A stretch of DNA of 64,000 nt, taken from contig CABDWT010000002.1 in the NCBI GenBank assembly GCA_901456055.1, forward strand, positions 248,001 through 312,000, read 5' to 3'. Shown here piece after piece: positions 37,132 to 44,488 of this stretch. The notes beneath the pieces were generated by a model. That model did no database searches. It was not told the origin of the DNA and saw nothing but the letters and a program-made list of their open reading frames with translations. How positions within the stretch are numbered: position 1 is the first letter of the stretch; each line of letters opens with the position of its first letter. The translations under genes and the position numbers were made by a program. This stretch comes from Phytobacter ursingii. Its GTDB lineage: Bacteria; Pseudomonadota; Gammaproteobacteria; Enterobacterales; Enterobacteriaceae.

Positions 37132-37237
37132 CAGAGAAAATGATGATACCAGCCTGCTATCAGGCTGATTTATGTATTTTTCAGACGAAATCAGCGCTGA
37201 CCGCCTGCGCCATCAGGATCCCCAGAACTGGTGCAAA

Positions 37238-37254
37238 GGCACCAAATCAGTGCA
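37238..37254 (-). promoter_or_regulatory. Candidate NtrC enhancer site
   Basis: GGCACC-AAATC-AGTGCA matches the NtrC dyad TGCACC-N5-GGTGCA at 10 of 12 positions. It is about 140 bases upstream of the predicted hpxJ start of transcription, a normal enhancer distance. It lies just beyond the hpxU stop. Confidence 0.4.
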
Positions 37255-38094
37255 TCACCGTTGTTCCAGCTCATCGAGGTCTGTATACAGCGAGGCGATA
37301 TTATGGATACGCTGGCGCCCCTCTGTCAGGGCACTATGCAGTAACGCGTTCGCCAGTAAATTCACCAGACTCATGGCGCTACTGTAGCTGTCGAACGCCG
37401 ACACGCTGTCGAGCGGCAGGCCAAAATGCCAGCGGACAAGTGTGGTAATGCCTGACGCCTGCGGCTCGCTGATGGCAAGGGTCGGCACTCCCTGCTTACG
37501 CAGCGCCTCCAGCACCGGGCGGATCACCCGCGGGCGACGGCGAAATGCGATCACCACCACCACATCCTGCTCCGTGATATCCACGAGCTCTTCCGCCAGC
37601 GTCTGCCCTGGCTGGGGCATCAGCCAGACCTGACCACGGATTTGCATCAGTTGTTGGCGCAGATGCAGCGCCACCGGCGCGCTGTTGCGCAGGCCAAGAA
37701 TAAAGACGCGCCGCGCCGCGCCCAGCGCCTGCACCACATCGGCAAATTGCATGGCATCCAGCGCATTCACCCACTGGGTCAGGTTCGCCATCTCCTGCTT
37801 ATAGTGTCGTGCCAGCAACGTGTTGCCCTGTACGGCGTCGCGGTTTTCCGTCAGCGGCATGCCGCTCTGGCGCAGTGTACGTACCTCATCGCGCATCTCT
37901 TTGAAACGATCATAGCCAAGCCGTTTAAACAGGCGGCTAACAGTGGCTTTCGACACGCCGCTCAGACGGGCCAGTTCGGCGCTGTTGTAGCTCATCAGAT
38001 CATCAAAATGATCCATGATAAATGAGGCAACTCTCTGTTCTTGTGGAGATAATTCGTTGTAGCACTCACGTAAGCGCGTATCTAACTGCTGCAT
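37255..38094 (-). CDS. hpxU: RpiR-family regulator of the ureide genes
   Basis: 279 residues: an N-terminal HTH_6 domain (SPQEQRVASFIMDHFDD, then LARLSGVSKATVSRLFKRLGY) and a C-terminal SIS sugar-isomerase-like sensor (RRVFILGLRNSAPVA). An RpiR-type repressor named HpxU controls the matching Klebsiella genes. Located between hpxJK and hpxWXYZ, divergent from the latter. The sensed molecule is probably a ureide intermediate, although SIS domains usually bind phosphosugars. Confidence 0.8.
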   Translation of the reverse strand: MQQLDTRLRECYNELSPQEQRVASFIMDHFDDLMSYNSAELARLSGVSKATVSRLFKRLGYDRFKEMRDEVRTLRQSGMPLTENRDAVQGNTLLARHYKQEMANLTQWVNALDAMQFADVVQALGAARRVFILGLRNSAPVALHLRQQLMQIRGQVWLMPQPGQTLAEELVDITEQDVVVVIAFRRRPRVIRPVLEALRKQGVPTLAISEPQASGITTLVRWHFGLPLDSVSAFDSYSSAMSLVNLLANALLHSALTEGRQRIHNIASLYTDLDELEQR

Positions 38095-38113
38095 AGGCTC
38101 TCCTGCAACTTTC

Positions 38114-38141
38114 GTTTCACATTAAGCTGACACAGTGAAAC
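38114..38141. promoter_or_regulatory. Candidate HpxU operator
   Basis: GTTTCAC-N14-GTGAAAC, a perfect 7-base dyad between the divergent hpxU and hpxW starts and just upstream of the hpxW sigma-54 promoter. Confidence 0.45.
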
Positions 38142-38155
38142 GCTTGTCGTCAATC

Positions 38156-38171
38156 TGGAACAGCTCTTGCT
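38156..38171 (+). promoter_or_regulatory. Sigma-54 promoter of hpxWXYZ
   Basis: TGGAACAGCTCTTGCT keeps the invariant GG and GC at the correct spacing; one base in the -24 element (A for C) differs. Transcription would start near 38182, 20 bases before hpxW. Confidence 0.65.
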
Positions 38172-38202
38172 TAGCTCTCTGACTTACCCGAACAAAGAGA
38201 GC

Positions 38203-39792
38203 ATGACGATGCAAAGTAATATTGCCCCTTCCGGTATGGCGGTAACGCCCCACCACCTGGCCAGCGAATCGGCATTATCGGTGTTGCGCCACGGCGGCGA
38301 TGCGATTGAAGCGATGGTGGCCGCGGCGGCCACGATTGCGGTGGTCTATCCCCATATGAATGGCATCGGCGGTGATGGTTTCTGGCTGATAGTGCCGCCC
38401 GAAGGCGAACCCCTTGCCATTGATGCCAGCGGCGCCGCCGGGCAACTGGCGACACAGGCGTTTTATGCGGGGCATAGTCATATTCCCCATCGTGGTCCGC
38501 TGGCGGCGCTGACGGTTCCCGGCACGCTAAGCGGCTGGGACGAGGCGCTGAAAGTATCGGCATCAATGGGGGGCGGGCAATTGCCGCTCTCCCGCCTGCT
38601 GGCAGATGCCATTCGTTACGCCAGCGAAGGGATTCCGGTTACGCAGTCGCAGGCCAGCGCCACACAAAGTAAATACCCGGAACTGGTGGATGTGCCGGGC
38701 TTTAGCGAGACCTTTCTCGTTCAGGGCGATGTCCCTCAGGCCGGTAGCCGTTTCTGCCAGCCGCGTCTGGCGCGTACCTTAACCCGCCTCGCCACCGACG
38801 GACTGGACAGTTTTTATCGCGGCGCACTCGCCGATCAGATGGCGGCGGAAATGAACGCCCTCGGACTGCCACTGACCGCCCAGGATCTGGCGTCCCATCG
38901 TGCTCACCGCCGGGTACCGCTTCGTCTGTCCCACAGCCAGGGCGACATCTTCAATATGACGCCGCCGACGCAAGGGCTGGTGTCGCTGGCGATCCTCGGG
39001 ATTACCGACCACCTGGACATGTCTCAGGCCAGTGAAGTGCAGACCATTCACCGCATCGTCGAAGCGACCAAACAGGCCTTTGGCCTGCGTGATCGTTACA
39101 TCACCGACCCGCGCCACGTGACGCTGCCGGTTCAAACTTTGCTGGAACAGGCGCCGTTACAAGCACTGGCAAACAGTATTGACGAACACCGGGCCGCGCC
39201 CTGGGGCCAGGGGAAAGGGCCCGGCGACACCGTCTGGATGGGCGTGATGGATAAAAACGGACTGGCGGTGTCGTTTATTCAGAGCATTTATCACGAGTTT
39301 GGTAGCGGCGTGGTACTGCCGGAAAGCGGTGTGCTGTTACAAAACCGCGGCGCGGCATTCAGTCTTGACCCGGCCCATTTGCTGGCGCTGGTGCCCGGCA
39401 AACAGCCGTTCCACACCCTCAACCCGGCAGCCGCACGGCTGAAAGATGGCCGCACCATGGTCTACGGCACGATGGGCGGCGACGGGCAGCCGCAAACGCA
39501 GGCCGCCATATTTACCCGTCACGTGATGCAAAACATGCCCCTACAGGAAGCAGTATGCGCCCCTCGCTGGTTGCTGGGCCGCACCTGGGGGCAGACGTCC
39601 GATAGCCTGAAGCTGGAGGGGCGATTCAGCGAGGCCACCTATCAGGCGCTGCGTGACCTGGGCCATGACGTGGAATGGTTACCCGGACTGAGCGAAGCGA
39701 CCGGGCACGCGGGGGCGATTGTGCGTCATCCCAACGGCATGCTTGAAGGGGCATTTGATCCACGCAGCAACGGCAGCGCGGCCGGTTTTTAA
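38203..39792 (+). CDS. hpxW: Oxamate amidohydrolase-like Ntn hydrolase
   Basis: 529 residues, gamma-glutamyltransferase fold, no signal peptide, so cytoplasmic. Self-cleavage is expected before Thr343 in GDTVWMGVMD, which becomes the N-terminal nucleophile. GIGGDGFWLI and ERYITDP-like RDRYITDP motifs match the family. Klebsiella HpxW hydrolyses oxamate to oxalate and ammonia. Start is MTMQ at 38203; no codon upstream has a ribosome site. Followed by hpxX nine bases later. Confidence 0.85.
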   Translation: MTMQSNIAPSGMAVTPHHLASESALSVLRHGGDAIEAMVAAAATIAVVYPHMNGIGGDGFWLIVPPEGEPLAIDASGAAGQLATQAFYAGHSHIPHRGPLAALTVPGTLSGWDEALKVSASMGGGQLPLSRLLADAIRYASEGIPVTQSQASATQSKYPELVDVPGFSETFLVQGDVPQAGSRFCQPRLARTLTRLATDGLDSFYRGALADQMAAEMNALGLPLTAQDLASHRAHRRVPLRLSHSQGDIFNMTPPTQGLVSLAILGITDHLDMSQASEVQTIHRIVEATKQAFGLRDRYITDPRHVTLPVQTLLEQAPLQALANSIDEHRAAPWGQGKGPGDTVWMGVMDKNGLAVSFIQSIYHEFGSGVVLPESGVLLQNRGAAFSLDPAHLLALVPGKQPFHTLNPAAARLKDGRTMVYGTMGGDGQPQTQAAIFTRHVMQNMPLQEAVCAPRWLLGRTWGQTSDSLKLEGRFSEATYQALRDLGHDVEWLPGLSEATGHAGAIVRHPNGMLEGAFDPRSNGSAAGF

Positions 39793-39801
39793 GGAGCCAC
39801 C

Positions 39802-39990
39802 ATGAGCGATAACACACTCGACTGGCCGACATACATCCGGCTGATGGAACAATTACTGGCAGTGCCGCTGGACGACGAACGTCGGGCGGAGCTGGAAGTT
39901 CAACTCACCCGCATCGCCGCGATGGCGCAGCCGCTGATGGCGTTTCCACTGCCGCACCGCCAGGAAGGCGCAGGAGAGTATCGGCTATGA
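39802..39990 (+). CDS. hpxX: HpxX, AtzG-like small subunit
   Basis: 62 residues. Helical, with LVQLTRI-type leucines (LEVQLTRIAAMAQPLMAFPLP), like AtzG, the small partner of the amidase AtzE in cyanuric acid degradation. Overlaps hpxY by four bases (ATGA), as expected for subunits made together. Confidence 0.75.
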   Translation: MSDNTLDWPTYIRLMEQLLAVPLDDERRAELEVQLTRIAAMAQPLMAFPLPHRQEGAGEYRL

Positions 39991-41360
39991 GCTTATCCAT
40001 TCGGGACATTCAGCAAGGATTGCGTAGCAAAACGTTTAGCGCGCGCGAACTGGCACAGCAATCACTGGCGTTGATTGAGCAGGCAAACCCTGACATCAAC
40101 GCCTTCACCGGCGTAACCGCGACACGCATGCTCACCGAAGCCGCACATATCGATGCGCGACGGGCGGCGGGCGAAACACTGCCTGCGCTGGCAGGCGTGC
40201 CCTACGCGGTGAAAAACCTGTTCGACGTCGAGGGCGTGACCACACTGGCGGGGGCAAAGCTGTTCAGCACCCAGCCCCCCGCAACAAAAGATGCTTTCGC
40301 CATTCGCCAGCTTGCGAACGCGGGCGCAACGCTGGCCGGCACGCTCAATATGGATGCCTATGCCTATGGCTTCACCACAGAGAACAGCCACTACGGCGCA
40401 ACGCGTAACCCGCGAGACCTCACACGCGTGGCGGGCGGCTCCTCGGGCGGTTCGGCTGCGGCGGTTGCGGCCGGGCTGGTCAATTTCGCGCTGGGCACCG
40501 ACACCAACGGCTCTATTCGCGTTCCCGCCTCGCTGTGCGGCGTACTGGGGTTAAAACCCACCTTTGGGCGCTTATCACGCAGCGGCAGCCATCCGTTTGT
40601 CGCCAGCCTGGACCACATTGGCCCGCTGGCACGAAACGTGGAGGATTTGGCCTGCGTCTATGATGCGCTGCTGGGACATGACGGGGAAGATAACTGGCAA
40701 TCCGCACGCGAGCCGGTCGCTGTTCTGCCAGCGTTATCCGCTGTGGGGACGCTACGCTGTGCCGTGCTGGAGGGCTATTTTACAACCTGGTGTACTGCCG
40801 ATGCCCGTGCCGCCGTCAACGTGGTAGCGCAGGCGCTGGGAGCAAATCAGACGCGGGTATTGCCGGAAGCGGAACTGGCCCGTTCCGCCGCATTTTTGCT
40901 TTCTGCGGCAGAGGGGGGCAACCATTATCTCCCGGCGCTGCGAACGGATGCCGATAAGTTCGAGCCGAATTCCCGTGAGCGTCTGCTGGCAGGCGCAATG
41001 ACGCCCTCGGCCTGGTATACCCAGGCACAGCGTTTTCGCGCCTGGTTTCGCGATCAAACGCTGCCGCTGTTTAACGACGTGGATCTGCTTCTGGCTCCGG
41101 CGACACCCTGCAGTGCGACGCCGATTGGCGAGAATACCATGCGCATTAACCATACCGATTTGCCGATCAAAGCCAGTATGGGGATGCTGACGCAGCCCAT
41201 CTCGTTTTTAGGTCTGCCGGTTGCCACCGTACCCGTGAAAACCGCCTCGGGATTGCCCATTGGCGTACAGATTATTGCTGCCCCCTGGCAGGAGTCGCGC
41301 TGCCTGCAGGCGGCGTGGCGGCTGGAGCAGGCGGGCATTCTTTACCCACAGGAAGCATGA
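39987..41360 (+). CDS. hpxY: AtzE-type amidase HpxY
   Basis: 457 residues, amidase signature family. Catalytic Lys76 (AVKNLFD), cis-Ser in GGSSGGS (about 151-156) and nucleophile Ser176 (GTDTNGSIRVPAS). AtzE with AtzG hydrolyses a ureido amide in 1-carboxybiuret. By analogy HpxXY may hydrolyse the ureido amide of oxalurate; loss of CO2 would give oxamate, the HpxW substrate. Substrate is inferred. Confidence 0.82.
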   Translation: MSLSIRDIQQGLRSKTFSARELAQQSLALIEQANPDINAFTGVTATRMLTEAAHIDARRAAGETLPALAGVPYAVKNLFDVEGVTTLAGAKLFSTQPPATKDAFAIRQLANAGATLAGTLNMDAYAYGFTTENSHYGATRNPRDLTRVAGGSSGGSAAAVAAGLVNFALGTDTNGSIRVPASLCGVLGLKPTFGRLSRSGSHPFVASLDHIGPLARNVEDLACVYDALLGHDGEDNWQSAREPVAVLPALSAVGTLRCAVLEGYFTTWCTADARAAVNVVAQALGANQTRVLPEAELARSAAFLLSAAEGGNHYLPALRTDADKFEPNSRERLLAGAMTPSAWYTQAQRFRAWFRDQTLPLFNDVDLLLAPATPCSATPIGENTMRINHTDLPIKASMGMLTQPISFLGLPVATVPVKTASGLPIGVQIIAAPWQESRCLQAAWRLEQAGILYPQEA

Positions 41361-41743
41361 TGAACAGAGAACATATTGACCGTCCGACCGTGTTGAATGA
41401 GGTCACCGCTGCGTTTTACCGTTATGAGCAGGCGCTTATCAGTAATGATGTGGCCGTGCTGGATGAGCTTTTTTGGGCGGATCCGCGAACCGTCCGCTAT
41501 GGCGCAACGGAAAATCTGTACGGCATTGAAGCGATTCGCGAATTTCGCAACGCCCGTCCGTCAGCCGGGCTGGACAGGCTGCTGCGTAACACCACGATCA
41601 CCACCTACGGTGAGGATATGGCGGTCGCGAGCACGGAGTTTACGCGCGAGAACAGTGAACGAGTAGGCCGCCAGATGCAGACCTGGGTGAAGTTTCCCTA
41701 TGGCTGGCGGATTGTGGCGGCCCATGTCAGCTTGATGGGGTAA
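41357..41743 (+). CDS. hpxZ: HpxZ, AtzH-like NTF2-fold protein
   Basis: 128 residues (127 if the second ATG is used). DUF3225/NTF2-like fold: ALISNDVAVLDELFWADPRTVRYG, then an ELYG-like NLYGIEAIREFRNAR. AtzH is the relative in cyanuric acid degradation. Overlaps the hpxY stop (ATGA). Its role in oxalurate breakdown is not settled. Confidence 0.78.
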   Translation: MMNREHIDRPTVLNEVTAAFYRYEQALISNDVAVLDELFWADPRTVRYGATENLYGIEAIREFRNARPSAGLDRLLRNTTITTYGEDMAVASTEFTRENSERVGRQMQTWVKFPYGWRIVAAHVSLMG

Positions 41744-41766
41744 GAAGGAAAGAGGGGTGCGGCCGG

Positions 41767-41906
41767 GTGCCCTCACCCCGGCCCTCTCTGCTCGTATGGA
41801 AAACGTAGCCCGGATCAGGCGCTTGCGCCGCCATCCGGGAATTGTCCCCGGTGGCGCTGCGCTTACCAGGGCTACACTCCCCTTTAGGGAGAAGGTTAGG
41901 GTGAGG
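41767..41906. repeat. Palindromic repeat interrupted by a REP-type element
   Basis: Outer arms GTGCCCTCACCCCGGCCCTC and AGAAGGTTAGGGTGAGGG are relatives of the palindrome at 34507. Between them lie two inverted REP-like units, GCCCGGATCAGGCG to CATCCGGG and GTGGCGCTGCGC to AGGGCTAC. The tail-to-tail hpxZ-hpxB position fits a REP. Confidence 0.7.
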
Positions 41907-41914
41907 GTGAAAAC

Positions 41915-42859
41915 TCACTCAGGAGTATAAGGGTGCGTCTTCACCCAGTGCTCGGCGATATCCTGGCGGCGGCACACCCACACATCCTCGTGGCTCTGCA
42001 CATAATCCAGAAAACGCTGCAGAGCCTTAAAGCGCCCAGGTCGACCCAGCAGCCGACAGTGCATACCAATCGACATCATCTTCGGTGACGTCTCTCCCTC
42101 TTCATACAGCACATCGAAACTGTCTTTCAGGTAGGTATAGAACTGCTCAGCGGTATTAAAGCCCTGCGCGGTGGCAAAGCGCATGTCGTTCGCATCCAGG
42201 GTATAGGGCACAATCAGATGAGGCTTCTGGTCGACCGTCGTCCAGAACGGCAGATCGTCGCCATAGTAATCGCTGTCATACAAAAAACTGCCCTGCTCAA
42301 CCACCAGCTTACGGGTGTTCGGGCTGTCGCGTCCGGTGTACCAGCCGCTCGGCGCCTTGCCAAACAGCGTGGTGAGGATCTCCATTGCCTGCTGCATGTG
42401 CTGGCGCTCCGTCTGAATATCCATATTTTGATAGTGGATCCAGCGCCAGCCGTGGCTCACCACGTCGTAATCCGCCGCCTTAATCGCCGCGACGATCTCC
42501 GGGTTGCGCGCCAGCGCCATTGCAATGCCGAATACCGTTAGCGGCAGGCCGCGCTTTTGGAACTCATTGTGAATGCGCCAGAAACCTGCGCGGGAACCGT
42601 ATTCATATAGCGAGTCCATGGACATGTGTCTGTCAGGGTAGCTGGCCGCGCCGATAATGTCGGACAGAAACTGTTCAGAACCGGCGTCGCCATGCAGAAT
42701 ATGGTTCTCACCGCCCTCTTCGAAGTTCAGGACAAACTGTACGGCAATGCGCGCTCCGCCGGGCCACTGCGCATGAGGAGGTTTCCCGGCGTACCCCGCC
42801 AGATCGCGCGGGTAGTTATCGGTAAAGTGCCAGACAGGCTTGTCCGTATATGAATGCAT
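41915..42859 (-). CDS. hpxB: Allantoinase of the PuuE/HpxB type
   Basis: 314 residues, polysaccharide-deacetylase-like (NodB) fold rather than the metal amidohydrolase fold. NFEEGGENHILHGD, EYGSRAGFWRI, VVSHGWRWIHYQ and SIGMHCRLLGRPGR are typical. It opens allantoin to allantoate without an added metal in studied relatives. Third gene of hpxSAB, 29 bases after hpxA. Confidence 0.88.
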   Translation of the reverse strand: MHSYTDKPVWHFTDNYPRDLAGYAGKPPHAQWPGGARIAVQFVLNFEEGGENHILHGDAGSEQFLSDIIGAASYPDRHMSMDSLYEYGSRAGFWRIHNEFQKRGLPLTVFGIAMALARNPEIVAAIKAADYDVVSHGWRWIHYQNMDIQTERQHMQQAMEILTTLFGKAPSGWYTGRDSPNTRKLVVEQGSFLYDSDYYGDDLPFWTTVDQKPHLIVPYTLDANDMRFATAQGFNTAEQFYTYLKDSFDVLYEEGETSPKMMSIGMHCRLLGRPGRFKALQRFLDYVQSHEDVWVCRRQDIAEHWVKTHPYTPE

Positions 42860-42888
42860 GCTGATTCGACCTCATTTTGGGGCCGCTT

Positions 42889-43626
42889 TCAGCTCAGCAT
42901 TTCAAAGCATCCTGAAAGCGGCTTTTTATTGGGATACGCCAGATCGCCGTACTTACTGGTACCAAGCCCCAATGCCAGGAGGGATTCCACCATTTTCACC
43001 GCGGCCGTGACGCCATCAATCACCGGAATACCCAGCTCCTGCGTCAGCTCGCTGGCAAGGTTTGCCATCCCGCCACAGCCAAGAACAATAGCGCCGCTAT
43101 TATCTTCTCGTTTGGCTTGTATACAGCGCTCGCGTACTTTCTGTTGAGCAAGACCCGTGCCATCTTCTAACGCCAGTACCGGTAAATCGATCGCATGCAG
43201 CGCGGCGCAGTGGTGTTCGAAGCCATATTGCTGCAATAAATGACGGGCGATAATCACCGTGCGCGGCAAGGTGGTGACGATGGAAAAACGCGTTGCGACC
43301 ATAGTAGCGACATGCATGGCCGCTTCGGCAATCCCCACCACCGGCCCGGTTGCCAGTTCTCGCGCGGCCAGCAATCCCGGATCGCCAAAGCAGGCAATCA
43401 CATGACCATGCACCCCCTGCGCCATCCCTTTCTTTATCTGTTCCAGCACGCCAATGGCGGCAATCGCCTCGTCAAAATGCCCTTCAATCGACGCTACGCC
43501 CTGGGTCGGACAACTGGCGAGGATCGTTGTACCCGGCGCGGCAACCTGGCGGGCGGCGCTGGCGATGGTGTGGGTCATCTCCGGGCTGGTATTAGGATTA
43601 ATCACCTGTATACAACATGGCATCAT
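42889..43626 (-). CDS. hpxA: Allantoin racemase
   Basis: 245 residues, Asp/Glu/hydantoin racemase family. The two catalytic Cys are in HVIACFGDPG and IVLGCGGM; INPNTSPEMT binds substrate. It interconverts allantoin enantiomers so that both reach allantoinase. Overlaps hpxS by four bases. Two TGTATACA boxes lie inside its reading frame, at 43118 and 43607. Confidence 0.88.
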   Translation of the reverse strand: MMPCCIQVINPNTSPEMTHTIASAARQVAAPGTTILASCPTQGVASIEGHFDEAIAAIGVLEQIKKGMAQGVHGHVIACFGDPGLLAARELATGPVVGIAEAAMHVATMVATRFSIVTTLPRTVIIARHLLQQYGFEHHCAALHAIDLPVLALEDGTGLAQQKVRERCIQAKREDNSGAIVLGCGGMANLASELTQELGIPVIDGVTAAVKMVESLLALGLGTSKYGDLAYPNKKPLSGCFEMLS

Positions 43627-44342
43627 GGGTGTTCTCCTGCAGCGCCGAACAGGCGGGCAAAGTCGGGAAGGATGTCGCCGCCGCGCTCAAAACTGAGGCT
43701 CGAGACGATATGGTCGAAGTGATGCGCCATGGCGTGGTTCAGCGCTGCGCCGTCCTTTTTACGTAGCAGCTCGATGAGCCTGTCGTGGTCGTCACAGCGG
43801 CATCCGCGCTGCCAGGGGGCGCCCCAGGCGGCAATCACCAGTGACGAGCGCTGTGCCAGTGTGGTCACGATATCTGTCACCACCGCATTACCCGAGATGG
43901 CCTGCAGTTGAATATGAAACGCCGCAGAATGGCGAATCGCCGCCGCGCCATCGTGGTTCTGATGCGCCTCTTCTTCCTGCGCGATGATTTTCTCCAGCCC
44001 CACTATATGCGGCGCCTGCAGATGCTCAAGCACCTGCGGCAGATTGGCGCACTCGATCATTTTGCGGGTGGCGAAGATCGATTTCGACTCGTCGATATCC
44101 GGTTTGGCGACGAATGCACCACGTCTGGGCGTCATGGTGACCATTTGCACCGTCGCAAGGCGCGTCAGGACCTTACGGATCCCCGTGCGGCTAACGCCAA
44201 ACACGTCAGCCAGCGCTTCTTCGGGTAATTTACTGCCTGGCGGGAGTTGATGTTCGACAATGGCGGTCATCAGCGACTGCCAGATGAAGTTTTCTTTATC
44301 TTCCAGATCTGCTGGGGTCTGTAGCCCCGTTGGTTGCTTCAT
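43623..44342 (-). CDS. hpxS: GntR-family regulator HpxS
   Basis: 239 residues: a winged helix (LPPGSKLPEEALADVFGVSRTGIRKVLTRLA, given over its two main helices) and an FCD effector domain (about 95-225) with metal-type His residues. First gene of hpxSAB, divergent from the NCS1 permease. The two TGTATACA boxes between them are of the kind bound by FadR/VanR-type GntR proteins. Confidence 0.85.
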   Translation of the reverse strand: MKQPTGLQTPADLEDKENFIWQSLMTAIVEHQLPPGSKLPEEALADVFGVSRTGIRKVLTRLATVQMVTMTPRRGAFVAKPDIDESKSIFATRKMIECANLPQVLEHLQAPHIVGLEKIIAQEEEAHQNHDGAAAIRHSAAFHIQLQAISGNAVVTDIVTTLAQRSSLVIAAWGAPWQRGCRCDDHDRLIELLRKKDGAALNHAMAHHFDHIVSSLSFERGGDILPDFARLFGAAGEHP

Positions 44343-44377
44343 TGGGGTATTCCTTTGTTACGTATTTCTTATCTATT

Positions 44378-44407
44378 TGTATACATCATTAAAGTATTTT
44401 GTATACA
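44378..44407. promoter_or_regulatory. Paired TGTATACA operators
   Basis: Perfect 8-base palindromes at 44378-44385 and 44400-44407, centres 22 bases apart (two helical turns), between hpxS and the permease. Likely HpxS sites. Confidence 0.6.
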
Positions 44408-44420
44408 TAAAATTAAAACC

Positions 44421-44436
44421 TGGCCTGGTTCATGCA
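44421..44436 (+). promoter_or_regulatory. Candidate sigma-54 promoter of the permease
   Basis: TGGCCTGGTTCATGCA has the invariant GG and GC at correct spacing and a good -12 element; the -24 element deviates at two bases. Start near 44447, 42 bases before the permease ATG. Confidence 0.5.
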
Positions 44437-44488
44437 ATACAGGATGGCAGACATAACGTCACAATCTGTATTCAGAGGAGCAGATTCC

